From positions 2,666,001 to 2,730,000 of the forward strand of contig NZ_JAPEVI010000003.1 of the NCBI RefSeq assembly GCF_026240905.1: a DNA stretch of 64,000 nucleotides, in the 5' to 3' direction. The DNA comes from Roseibium salinum (GTDB lineage Bacteria > Pseudomonadota > Alphaproteobacteria > Rhizobiales > Stappiaceae). Below, in pieces: positions 18,405 through 28,245 of this stretch (the stretch's first letter is position 1; each line of letters begins with the position of its first letter). The notes beneath the pieces were generated by a model. The model had not been told where the DNA came from. It saw only the letters and a list, made by a program, of their open reading frames with translations, and made no database searches. The position numbers were made by a program, and so were the translations under genes.

Positions 18405-19121
18405 TTGCCCCAACGGCGATCCGCTTTGCAATCGGGCCCGGCCAAAGGCGCCGCAGCCTCTCTTCCCTCATCGCGCGGCGCGACGCGCCACCAGGTGGAT
18501 GTTGCCGTCCGCTCCGGCCTGCTGACGGGACGGTTCATACCCGGAAAGTCGGTGACGATCCGCGGGCTGGCCGCCGAACTGGGCGTCAGCCCGATGCCCG
18601 TGCGCGAGGTTCTGCAACGGCTCGGAGCGGAGAATGCGCTGGAGGTCAAGTCCAACGGCCGGGTCCAGGTGCCGGACATGACACCGGACCGCTTCGACGA
18701 GATCCTGAAAGCCCGGCTTCTGCTGGAACCCGAACTGGCGGAACTGGCCCTGCCGCATCTGACCGGCCGCGATGCGAGGGATCTGGAGGCCATCGACGAC
18801 GATATCGACAGATGCCTGGTCAGCGGCGACGCGGAGGCCTATATGCGGCTGAACCATGCGTTCCATTTCCGCATCTACCGGGCGTCCTTATCCCGGGTTC
18901 TGCTGCCGCTGATCGACAGTCTGTGGCTGCAATTCGCACCGTTCATGCGGACCGTCTACGGCCGGGTCGGCACGGGGATCCTGAAGGACCGGCACAAGGA
19001 GGCGATCCGGGCGATCGAACTTCAGGACAGGGTGGGTCTGCACGCCGCCATCGCCGCCGACATCTCCGACGGCATGGGCATCCTCGGCCGGGAAATCCTC
19101 TCCCGTGAAAGTGCCGGTTGA
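18405..19121 (+). CDS. GntR-family transcriptional regulator (FCD subfamily)
   Basis: A 238-residue regulator with a winged helix-turn-helix at about 28-90 (HQVDVAVRSGLLTGRFIPG, IRGLAAELGVSPMPVREVLQ) and an all-helical FCD effector domain (about 95-225). The metal/ligand residues include Asn-His in MRLNHAFHFRIYRAS and the later DRHKEAIRAIE. A TTG start at 18405 is preceded by AAGGA. It sits between two GS-family genes and probably represses both, with a polyamine or catabolite as inducer (inference). Confidence 0.85.
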   Translation: MPQRRSALQSGPAKGAAASLPSSRGATRHQVDVAVRSGLLTGRFIPGKSVTIRGLAAELGVSPMPVREVLQRLGAENALEVKSNGRVQVPDMTPDRFDEILKARLLLEPELAELALPHLTGRDARDLEAIDDDIDRCLVSGDAEAYMRLNHAFHFRIYRASLSRVLLPLIDSLWLQFAPFMRTVYGRVGTGILKDRHKEAIRAIELQDRVGLHAAIAADISDGMGILGREILSRESAG

Positions 19122-19141
19122 TCTGCGCCGCGAGCCGTGTC

Positions 19142-19159
19142 ATTTTGTGATCACAAAAT
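19142..19159. promoter_or_regulatory. Candidate operator of the GntR/FCD regulator (site 2)
   Basis: ATTTTGTGATCACAAAAT is a perfect 18-bp palindrome about 105 bp upstream of the second GS-family gene. It shares its core with the site at 18333-18340. Confidence 0.65.
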
Positions 19160-19265
19160 ATCCCGTTGCCCGTAATGCGCCAAGCCAGCCTGTGTCCGCC
19201 GGCCTGTCCGCGTATAAAGCCGGCCGAAGCGCATTTCCTTCGGCACTCAACCATTGGAGCTTCCC

Positions 19266-20672
19266 GTGACTGCAGAAACGCCTGCCCAGGATAACCTTGA
19301 TCCGACCGACAGCCTGCGCGGTGTCCCGGACGTCGAGGCCGCACGGGAATGGCTGCACACCCGAAACATCCAGGACATCGAGTGCATCGTGCCGGACCTT
19401 GCCGGTGTCGCCCGCGGCAAGATGATGCCGACGGAAAAGTTCTTTTCCGGCCCGGTCATGACGATGCCGGCCTCGATTTTCGCGCAGACGATCTCCGGCG
19501 ATTATCCGGAGGACGACGAGTGGTTTCAGCACAATCCCACCGACGGCGACCTGTATTTCCGGCCGGACTACAGCACGCTGACCACCGTGCCTTGGGAAAG
19601 CGACCCGACGGCGCAGCTCATCCATGACGCCTATACGCGACAGGGCGCGCCGCTGGAGACAGCGCCGCGCAACGTCCTGAAACGCGTCCTGAAGCTCTAT
19701 GAAGACAAGGGCTGGGAGCCGGTCGTCGCTCCCGAAATCGAATTCTACCTGGTCAAGCCGAACACCGACCCGGACTATCCCCTCGAGCCGCCCCGCGGCC
19801 GCTCCGGACGCCCGGAGGTCGGCCGGCAGTCCTATTCGATTTCGGCGCTCAACGAGTTCGACGACCTGATCGACGACATCTACGACCTGTCGGAACAGCA
19901 GGGGCTCGAAATCGACACCATGATCCACGAGGAAGGCGCGGCGCAGATGGAAATCAACCTGCGTCACGGCAATCCGCTCGTCCTTGCCGACCAGGTGTTT
20001 CTGTTCAAGCGCACGATCCGCGAGGCGGCCCTGCGGCACGAGATGTACGCCACCTTCATGTCCAAGCCGATGTCGAACCAGCCCGGCTCGGCCATGCATA
20101 TCCACCAGTCGGTCATCGACAAGGAGAGCGGCCGGAACATCTTTGCCGGCGAAAACGGCGAGGAAACGCCCGCCTTTCTCTCCTTCATCGCCGGGCATCA
20201 GAAGTACCTGCCGAAGGTGACCTGCGTCATGGCGCCTTTCGTGAATTCCTACCGGCGCTTCTCGAAAACCTCGACATCCCCTGTCAATGTCTACTGGGGT
20301 TATGACAACCGCACGGTCGGCCTGCGCGTGCCCTATTCCAGCCCGCAGGCCCGGCGCCTGGAAAACCGCATTCCGGGATCGGATGCAAACCCCTATCTCG
20401 CCATCGCCGCGAGCCTGGCCTGCGGCTATCTCGGCATCGTCCACGGCCTGAAGCCGGATTCTCCGAAGTCGGACGACTGCTCGAGCCGATCCAAATCATT
20501 GCCCCGCGGCCTGCCGGAAGCGCTCGGAAAATTCGAGAAATCCGAAGAGATGGTCGAAGTCTTCGGCGAACAGTTCGTCGCCACCTACCGGGCGATCAAA
20601 TACGAGGAGTTCGAAACCTTCATGTCGGTGATCAGTCCATGGGAGCGGGAATACCTGCTGCTCAACGTCTGA
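19266..20672 (+). CDS. Glutamine-synthetase-family protein (second paralogue)
   Basis: A 468-residue GS-family enzyme with the motifs APEIEFYLVKPN, AAQMEINLRHGN, GSAMHIHQSV, YDNRTVGLRVPYSS and ENRIPGSDANPYLA. The GTG at 19266 is chosen because GGAG stands six bases before it; an in-frame TTG at 19254 would place the start inside that site. It differs clearly from the paralogue at 16871-18259, so the pair may act on different amines. It is followed after 33 bp by the aminotransferase gene, likely in the same transcript, and an 18-bp palindrome lies upstream. It may be gamma-glutamyl-polyamine synthetase or a related ligase. Confidence 0.82.
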   Translation: MTAETPAQDNLDPTDSLRGVPDVEAAREWLHTRNIQDIECIVPDLAGVARGKMMPTEKFFSGPVMTMPASIFAQTISGDYPEDDEWFQHNPTDGDLYFRPDYSTLTTVPWESDPTAQLIHDAYTRQGAPLETAPRNVLKRVLKLYEDKGWEPVVAPEIEFYLVKPNTDPDYPLEPPRGRSGRPEVGRQSYSISALNEFDDLIDDIYDLSEQQGLEIDTMIHEEGAAQMEINLRHGNPLVLADQVFLFKRTIREAALRHEMYATFMSKPMSNQPGSAMHIHQSVIDKESGRNIFAGENGEETPAFLSFIAGHQKYLPKVTCVMAPFVNSYRRFSKTSTSPVNVYWGYDNRTVGLRVPYSSPQARRLENRIPGSDANPYLAIAASLACGYLGIVHGLKPDSPKSDDCSSRSKSLPRGLPEALGKFEKSEEMVEVFGEQFVATYRAIKYEEFETFMSVISPWEREYLLLNV

Positions 20673-20705
20673 TCGCGTGTCTCAATCTCTTCCGGAGCTC
20701 TTGCC

Positions 20706-22100
20706 ATGACGGCCCATTCCAACATCTACCCCACCAAGGCCCTTCAGGACCTCGATGCCGCCCATCACTGGCATCCCTTCTCCGATATGAAGTCGCTGAA
20801 CAAGGAAGGCAGCCGGGTGATTATCCGGGCCGACGGCGTCTGGCTGACGGATTCGGAAGGCAACAGGATCCTCGACGGCATGGCCGGGCTGTGGTGCGTG
20901 CAGGTCGGTCACGGCCGCAAGGAAATCGCCGACGCCGTCTACAGGCAGATGAACGAGCTCGCCTATTACAACACCTTCTTCAAGACGACCCATCCTCCCG
21001 TCATCGCCCTGTCGGAAAAGCTGGCAAAGCTCGCGCCCGATCACATCAACACCGTGTTCTATTGCTCTTCCGGCTCGGAAGCCAACGACACGGTGTTCCG
21101 CATGGTGCGCACCTACTGGGACAAGATGGGCAAGCCGGACAAGAAGGTTATCATCGGCCGCTGGAACGGCTATCACGGCTCCACGCTGGCCGGCACCAGC
21201 CTCGGCGGCATGAAGGGCATGCACGCCCAGGGCGACCTTCCGGTCCCGGGCGTCCACCACATCGACCAGCCCTACTGGTTCGGCGAAGGCCATGAGATGA
21301 GCCCGGACGAGTTCGGCGTCCATGCCGCACGCAAGCTGGAACAGGCCATCGACGAGATCGGCGAAGACAAGATCGCCGCTTTCATCGCCGAGCCGATCCA
21401 GGGCGCCGGCGGCGTCATCATTCCGCCGGAAACCTACTGGCCTGAGATCCGCCGCATCCTCAAGGAACGCGACATCCTGTTCGTGTCCGACGAAGTGATC
21501 TGCGGCTTCGGCCGTCTCGGCGAATGGTTCGGGTCGACCCATTACGGGATGGAGGCCGACCTGATGCCGATCGCCAAGGGTCTCACTTCCGGCTACCTGC
21601 CCATGGGCGGCGTCATGGTGTCCGACCGGGTGGCGGAAGGCCTGATGCTTGCCGGCGAAGAGTTCTACCACGGCTACACCTATTCAGGTCATCCGGCCTG
21701 CGCGGCGGCCGCGCTCGCCAATCTGGAGATCATTGAACGCGAAGGCCTCGTGGAGCGGGTCAAGTCCGACATCGGACCTTACCTCAAGGAGCGCTGGCTG
21801 AAGCTCGGCGATCACCCGCTGGTCGGCGAAGCCCGCATGACCGGCCTTGTCGGTGCGCTGGAACTTGTGCCGGACAAGAAGAACCCGCACAAACCGTTCC
21901 GCGAAGTCGGCGCCGCCGGCGTCATCTGCCGCGACACATCCTTCGGCAACGGCATGGTCATGCGCGCCGTGCGCGACAGCATGATCATCTCGCCGCCGCT
22001 GGTCCTGACGCACGAGGAAGCCGATTTCCTCGTCGCGACGGTGGAAAAGACGCTCGACGACACCTACCGGACCCTGATGCGCGACGGCTGGCTGGGCTGA
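20706..22100 (+). CDS. Class III aminotransferase, putrescine/omega-amino acid type
   Basis: A 464-residue PLP-dependent enzyme of the SpuC/aspartate-aminotransferase-superfamily class III group. It shows the cofactor-binding CSSGSEANDTVFRM, the Asp in LFVSDEVICGFGR and the Schiff-base Lys in MPIAKGLTSGYLPMGG. GGAG lies upstream of the ATG. The location after a GS-family gene in a polyamine locus suggests putrescine:pyruvate transamination. The exact substrate cannot be fixed from sequence, because beta-alanine and taurine transaminases look alike. Confidence 0.85.
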   Translation: MTAHSNIYPTKALQDLDAAHHWHPFSDMKSLNKEGSRVIIRADGVWLTDSEGNRILDGMAGLWCVQVGHGRKEIADAVYRQMNELAYYNTFFKTTHPPVIALSEKLAKLAPDHINTVFYCSSGSEANDTVFRMVRTYWDKMGKPDKKVIIGRWNGYHGSTLAGTSLGGMKGMHAQGDLPVPGVHHIDQPYWFGEGHEMSPDEFGVHAARKLEQAIDEIGEDKIAAFIAEPIQGAGGVIIPPETYWPEIRRILKERDILFVSDEVICGFGRLGEWFGSTHYGMEADLMPIAKGLTSGYLPMGGVMVSDRVAEGLMLAGEEFYHGYTYSGHPACAAAALANLEIIEREGLVERVKSDIGPYLKERWLKLGDHPLVGEARMTGLVGALELVPDKKNPHKPFREVGAAGVICRDTSFGNGMVMRAVRDSMIISPPLVLTHEEADFLVATVEKTLDDTYRTLMRDGWLG

Positions 22101-22106
22101 TTCCCC

Positions 22107-22138
22107 GCCTGCCGTCATGGCGGCAGGCCTTGTCCCTT
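22107..22138 (+). terminator. Intrinsic terminator after the aminotransferase
   Basis: The 8-bp stem GCCTGCCG / CGGCAGGC with loop TCATGG starts seven bases after the stop codon. The tail CTTGTCCCTTT is only moderately T-rich. Confidence 0.6.
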
Positions 22139-22232
22139 TCCGTCATCCGGACCGATTTTCTTCACGCCCACTGTCGGCTAAGCTGCCGCCCGCACGTTCC
22201 TTGGTCAGCGCCAGGGCACCGGAGGATTGGAC

Positions 22233-22625
22233 ATGCTGTTTTCTGTATTGATTTACGCCAACGAGGATTTCATCGACGCGCTCAGCTCCGAGGAGCGAGA
22301 GGCGCTTTTGAAAAAGCACCGCACCTTTCACGAACACACCAAGGCCAACAGGAATTTCGCCGCGGCCAGCAAGCTGATGTCGACCGGAACCTCCGTCACC
22401 ATCAGCCGCGAAAGCGGCGACTATGTCGTCACGGACGGTCCCTTTACCGAAACCAAGGAACAGTTCCTGGGCTTTTACCTGATCGACTGCGCGACGCTGG
22501 AAGAAGCCATCGAGGCGGTGAAACTGCTGCCGCTCGACCATGGACGTATCGAGGTTCGTCCTGTCGACTTTTTCGAGGGGTCCGATTTCAGGAATGGCGA
22601 ACGCCTGGTTATCAACGCATCTTAG
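22233..22625 (+). CDS. YciI-like DGPF domain protein
   Basis: A 130-residue protein with the diagnostic DGPF motif in VVTDGPFTETKEQFLGFYLI (about 69-88). The ATG at 22233 follows GGAGG by seven bases. DGPF proteins are the known genomic partners of ECF42 sigma factors, and here the sigma factor gene overlaps its 3' end by 32 bases, so the two are almost certainly co-expressed. The biochemical role is unknown; YciI-like proteins have a ferredoxin-like dimeric alpha/beta-barrel fold. Confidence 0.85.
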   Translation: MLFSVLIYANEDFIDALSSEEREALLKKHRTFHEHTKANRNFAAASKLMSTGTSVTISRESGDYVVTDGPFTETKEQFLGFYLIDCATLEEAIEAVKLLPLDHGRIEVRPVDFFEGSDFRNGERLVINAS

Positions 22626-23832
22626 GGCTGCCCGCCCCCGCGTTCTGGCTGCCCTGAACCGCGCCTTCGGCGATCTCGATCTTGCCGAGGACGCGTTTCA
22701 GGAAGCTTCGCTCAGGGCGCTGAAAGCATGGCGGCAGGATCAAGTGCCGAACGATCCGGCGGCCTGGTTGATCATTGCCGGCCGGAATGCCGGAATTGAT
22801 GCCATTCGCAGGAAAAGCCGCGAGAAGCTGTCGGCGCCGGAGGATCTTGAACCGGCGTTCGACGGCACCCATCCGGAGCGCGAACTGACGGTTTCTCTGG
22901 ATCAGGCGGTCTACCGGGACGACGTCCTGCGGCTGCTGTTTACCTGCTGCCATCCGGTCTTGCGCCGCGACCAGCAGATCGCGCTCGCGCTTAAGGTCGT
23001 CGCCGGCCTCTCGGTCGACGAAATCGCCCGGGCCTTTCTGGTGCAGCCGAAGACCATGGAGCAACGCATCACCCGCGCCAAGAAGCGGCTCCAGGCGGCC
23101 CGGCTCACCTATGAAGAGCCGGACGCCGCGGCCCGGGCCGGGCGCATTTCGGCTGTGGCGAACGCGATCTATCTTGTCTTCAACGAAGGCTATTCCGCCG
23201 CACAGGGACCGAAGCTGATCCGGGCGACGCTCTGCGAGGAAGCAATCCGCCTCGCGCGCCTCGCCGTGCGCCTTTTCCCGGAGGAGCCGGAGCTGCGCGG
23301 GCTTCTGGCGCTCTGCCTTATCCAGCATTCCCGGCACCGCGCGCGGCTGACCGCGGACGGAGAGGCGGTTACGCTGGAACAGCAGGACCGGTCTCTGTGG
23401 GACCGCACGCTGATTGCCGAAGGCAATATCCTGCTGGAAGCCGCCCTGCGTTCGGCGCGGCCCGGTCCGCTGCAGATCGAGGCGGCGATTGCCGCGACCC
23501 ATACGCAGGCCCCTTCCTTCGAAGCGACGGACTGGAACGAGATCGAACGGCTCTACCGGGCGCTGGAACTGATCCGACCCTCCCCCGTCGTCGCCCTCAA
23601 CCGGGTCGTGGTTCTCGCGCGGCTGCACGGCCCCGCCCCTGCCCTCGCCCGCCTCGACGCGATCGCCGCGCCGCTCGAACGCTATGCCAATTTCCATGCG
23701 GTCAAGGGATCGTTCCTGGCCGATCTGGGCAGGATGGAGGAAGCACGGCGCGCCTTTGAGCTGGCCTTCGATCTTGCCGGAACCGAGGCCGAACGCGAAC
23801 ACGTCAGGGCGAAGTTGAAGGAACTGTCCTGA
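22594..23832 (+). CDS. ECF sigma factor, ECF42-like with C-terminal TPR-like extension
   Basis: A 412-residue sigma factor with region 2 (ALNRAFGDLDLAEDAFQEAS, AWLIIAGRNAGIDAIRRKSR) and region 4 (IALALKVVAGLSVDEIARAF, MEQRITRAKKRLQ), followed by a long helical C-terminal extension of about 220 residues. This architecture plus a DGPF partner is that of ECF42, where the extension, not an anti-sigma factor, is thought to control activity. The ATG at 22594 is preferred over earlier in-frame starts because the conserved N-terminus begins just after it. Target genes are unknown; the VOC and MAPEG genes directly downstream are candidates. Confidence 0.87.
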   Translation: MANAWLSTHLRAARPRVLAALNRAFGDLDLAEDAFQEASLRALKAWRQDQVPNDPAAWLIIAGRNAGIDAIRRKSREKLSAPEDLEPAFDGTHPERELTVSLDQAVYRDDVLRLLFTCCHPVLRRDQQIALALKVVAGLSVDEIARAFLVQPKTMEQRITRAKKRLQAARLTYEEPDAAARAGRISAVANAIYLVFNEGYSAAQGPKLIRATLCEEAIRLARLAVRLFPEEPELRGLLALCLIQHSRHRARLTADGEAVTLEQQDRSLWDRTLIAEGNILLEAALRSARPGPLQIEAAIAATHTQAPSFEATDWNEIERLYRALELIRPSPVVALNRVVVLARLHGPAPALARLDAIAAPLERYANFHAVKGSFLADLGRMEEARRAFELAFDLAGTEAEREHVRAKLKELS

Positions 23833-23955
23833 CCGGCTGCCCTTTCCATGCGGGTCGCCGAAAAATTTCCGATCGCCTGTCGGTTTGATGCGGGCCCGCC
23901 CGTCCTCTGGATACCTGGACCTTCCAGGCAGCATTTCACAAAGAGGATCGAACAT

Positions 23956-24336
23956 ATGAGCAATCCGTCAGAAACCCATGGCGCCTTCAGCTGGATGGAA
24001 CTGCATTGCAACGATGCGGGCAAGGCAAAGTCATTTTACACAAGTCTTCTCGGCTGGGGCAGCGAGACCGTCGATGTCGGCGTCGGCCCCTACACCATGG
24101 TCACCAACGGCGGAGAAAAGATCGGCGGCTTGCCGGACATGCCGGCGGACACGCCCCGCTGGCTGCCCTATGTCACGGTCGACGATGTCGACGCCCGTGT
24201 CGAAAAGGCGCGGTCCCTCGGTGCGACCGTCACCAGCGAACCGATGGACGTTCCGCAGGTCGGCCGCTTCGCCATCCTCAACGATCCTGTCGGCGGCGTG
24301 ATCGCCCTGATCACCTATGAAGCGCCTTCTGCCTAG
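23956..24336 (+). CDS. VOC-family (glyoxalase/bleomycin-resistance-like) protein
   Basis: A 126-residue protein with one VOC fold: FSWMELHCNDAGKAKSFYTS, then WLPYVTVDDVDARVEKARSLGA and a closing FAILNDPVGGVIALI. The ATG at 23956 follows AAGAGGA. Such proteins bind a metal and a small substrate, and many single-domain members dimerise. The substrate is unknown. It may belong to the regulon of the sigma factor upstream. Confidence 0.8.
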   Translation: MSNPSETHGAFSWMELHCNDAGKAKSFYTSLLGWGSETVDVGVGPYTMVTNGGEKIGGLPDMPADTPRWLPYVTVDDVDARVEKARSLGATVTSEPMDVPQVGRFAILNDPVGGVIALITYEAPSA

Positions 24337-24397
24337 ATCAGTCTGATTGCAGTGTCCGGCCGGTCCCGAACCGGTCGGCCCTTCCGGAGAGTTCAAG

Positions 24398-24805
24398 ATG
24401 GAACTGGTGTCTTCAATTCCGGTGACCGTTATCTTCATTGCGGTGTTTGCGCTGCTGCAGATCCCGATCACCGTTGCCGTCGGCCTGCGCCGGGTGAAAA
24501 CCGGCATTCATTTCCTCGACGGCGGCGATCAGATCCTGTTGCAGCGCATGCGCGCGCACAGCAATTTCACCGAAACGGTGCCGATGACGCTGCTTGCCAT
24601 GGCCGCCGCCGAGACTGCAGGCGCCCCGCCTCTGCTCCTTTGGACAGGCGGCAGCGTGCTGCTTGCCGGCCGCCTCCTGCACTACGGCACGCTCGTCACC
24701 TCGCCATTCGGCAACGGCCGCGCGGTCGGTATGATCCTGACGCTGACGCCTCTCTTCGTCTTCCCGGCCTATGTGCTTCTGGCGGTTGCAGGACTGACGC
24801 TCTGA
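24398..24805 (+). CDS. MAPEG-family membrane protein
   Basis: A 135-residue protein with about four hydrophobic segments and the MAPEG-like motif LLQRMRAHSNFTETVPMTLL (about 49-68). MAPEG proteins are glutathione-related membrane enzymes; the bacterial members are mostly uncharacterised. The start at 24398 follows GGAGAG. It is probably co-transcribed with the VOC gene. Confidence 0.8.
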   Translation: MELVSSIPVTVIFIAVFALLQIPITVAVGLRRVKTGIHFLDGGDQILLQRMRAHSNFTETVPMTLLAMAAAETAGAPPLLLWTGGSVLLAGRLLHYGTLVTSPFGNGRAVGMILTLTPLFVFPAYVLLAVAGLTL

Positions 24806-24813
24806 CTTCAGGC

Positions 24814-24853
24814 AGGCAAAAAACAATCGACCGGGTACGAAGTCCCGGCCGAT
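24814..24853 (-). terminator. Intrinsic terminator of the cys operon
   Basis: ATCGACCGGG / CCCGGCCGAT pair with one mismatch around loop TACGAAGT. On the minus strand the stem is followed by TGTTTTTTG, 33 bp after the DUF934 stop. Confidence 0.75.
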
Positions 24854-24886
24854 TTCAGCTTGTTCGGATTTGTGGTCTGTCCAGGT

Positions 24887-25420
24887 TTATTCCGCGGCGA
24901 CGGCGATATCACGGTGCGAGCGGCGGGCCCAGGGGCGGGTACCCTCCGGGATTTCGTCCACGGTGCCGACCGGCTGCAGGTATTTGGTCACTTCCGGCCA
25001 TTCGCCCGCCTGCAGGGATTTCAGCACTTCCGGCTTGGAAATCTCGAACGAGCTCACGCCGCAGCGGCGGGCGAGCGGCACCTGGTCGAGGATGTATTTT
25101 CCGAGGGCACGGATATCGCCCTTGTAGCCAATCTGCTCGCGCAGGATGCGGGCGGCGGAAAAGCCGCGGCCGTCGGAGAAGCTCGGGAAATCAACGGCAA
25201 CGAGTGCGAGGCGATCCAGGTAGGGCTCGAGCTTCGCGACATCGTCACCGGCTTCGACCACCACGGCGGTCTTGCCGCCGCGGGAAAGATAAGCTTCCGC
25301 GTCCGCCAGGAAGAGGGTCAGCGGCACCAGCGCATCGCCTTCGGCGGCCGCACCGGTTTCCGCGTCGACCCGCAGCCAGCTTTCCTCGACGAACTCGCCG
25401 TCCTTGAATATCGTTGCCAT
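24887..25420 (-). CDS. DUF934 domain-containing protein
   Basis: A 177-residue protein of the DUF934 family, which is regularly encoded beside sulfite reductase and PAPS/APS reductase. The motifs VDFPSFSDGRGFSAARILRE and GDIRALGKYILDQVPLARRCG are typical. The ATG at 25420 is chosen because the conserved N-terminus MATIFKDGEF begins there, while the longer frame overlaps cysH. The role is thought to be accessory to assimilatory sulfate reduction, but the biochemistry is not established. Confidence 0.85.
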   Translation of the reverse strand: MATIFKDGEFVEESWLRVDAETGAAAEGDALVPLTLFLADAEAYLSRGGKTAVVVEAGDDVAKLEPYLDRLALVAVDFPSFSDGRGFSAARILREQIGYKGDIRALGKYILDQVPLARRCGVSSFEISKPEVLKSLQAGEWPEVTKYLQPVGTVDEIPEGTRPWARRSHRDIAVAAE

Positions 25421-25454
25421 TCTTTGCGTCCTCAAAATCCAAATGCGGCAGTGC

Positions 25455-26202
25455 TCAGATACCGCTGCCGTCGACTTCCTTGCCATGGGTCGGCCAGTGA
25501 ATGCCGCATTCCGTCTTGTCCTGGCCGCGCCAGCGTCCGGCACGGGGGTCCTCTCCGGGCGCGACCTTGCTGGTGCAGGGCAGACAGCCGATGGAGGGAT
25601 AGCCCTGCGCGACCAGCGGATGCGGCGGCAGATCGTGGGTCCTGGCATAGTCCAGGATATCGGCCGGTGTCCAGTTCGCCAGCGGATTGACCTTCACCCG
25701 GCCCGCATCGATCTCGAAGAACTCCAGCGTGGCGCGCGTGGCGCTCTGGAAACGCTTGCGGCCCGAAATCCAGGCATCGAACCCGTCGAGTGCCCGCTCC
25801 AGCGGCAGAACCTTGCGGATATGGCAGCAGGTGTCGGTGTCGTTCATCCAGAGCATGCCGGCCGGATCGTTCCTGGCGAGATCTTCGCCGTCCGGCTTCT
25901 GAGTGCGCACATTGGTGAGGCCGAGCCGCTCGATGAGCTCGTCACGATAGATCAGCGTTGCCGGAAACAGCTTCACCGTATCGATGAAGAGCACCGGCGT
26001 CGACGGATCGACCTGTGCCACCATGTGCAGGAGCACGGCGGAATCCGCACCGAAGCTGGAGACCATGGCAATGCCGCCGGCAAACTGGTCCCGGATGGCC
26101 GCCGTCAGGATCTCCTGGGCGGTCGCATCTTCGTATTGGGCGTTCAGGGCGGCGACTTCCGCCTGCAGACCCAGGTCCGGATCAACGCCTAGGCTGAATG
26201 TC

Positions 26203-26216
<14 letters not shown>
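25455..26216 (-). CDS. cysH: Phosphoadenylyl/adenylyl-sulfate reductase
   Basis: A 253-residue reductase that makes sulfite from APS or PAPS. It has the nucleotide-binding SSFGADSAVLLHM (53-65), the [4Fe-4S] cysteine pair CC at 130-131 followed by HIRKVLPL, CLPC at 211-214 and the catalytic ECGIH at 236-240. The CC/CxxC iron-sulfur set marks the APS-reductase type found in most alphaproteobacteria. It overlaps cysI by 14 bases. Confidence 0.92.
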
Positions 26217-27861
<1,645 letters not shown>

Positions 27862-27924
27862 GTCTGATCTCCTAACGGGGCGCTGCCATCAAAGTGATCC
27901 GGCGCTGCCCTTCTGGTCCTTGAA

Positions 27925-28224
27925 TTACGCGGAAACGGCCTGGGCCTGCTTGCCCAGATTCAGATGGGTGGTCGGCCCGGTGGCACGGATCTTTTCGCGC
28001 AGGCGCACGGGAACGATGACCCCGTCCTCGACCGTCACGTCCATTTCATAGACGCCGACGACTTCCTGCCGGCTTTCGGCCTCAGCGCCGATGGCCAGGC
28101 CCTCGGCCACGGCTTCCTTGCCCTCGAATATCCTGGCGAGGGTGATGCGCTCGACCCAGGTGCCGCTTTCCCCGAGCCAGACAACATCGCCTTTCAAAAG
28201 GCGGTTGGCGGTAATGACTTTCAT
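27925..28224 (-). CDS. DUF2849 domain-containing protein
   Basis: A 99-residue protein of the DUF2849 family, which lies between cysG and cysI in many alphaproteobacteria. It begins MKVITANRLLKGDVVWLG, and the ATG at 28224 is chosen to match that conserved start. No membrane segment or catalytic motif is visible. It is assumed to assist siroheme or sulfite reductase function from context only. Confidence 0.85.
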   Translation of the reverse strand: MKVITANRLLKGDVVWLGESGTWVERITLARIFEGKEAVAEGLAIGAEAESRQEVVGVYEMDVTVEDGVIVPVRLREKIRATGPTTHLNLGKQAQAVSA

Positions 28225-28245
28225 CGCGTCCACTCTCACTTACTC

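Noticed and set aside
19140..20444. A 434-codon minus-strand frame opposite the second GS-family gene
   Set aside because: It mirrors the GS coding sequence and shows no domain.
22612..23955. A 447-codon minus-strand frame opposite the ECF sigma factor
   Set aside because: It is an antisense shadow of a well-supported gene.
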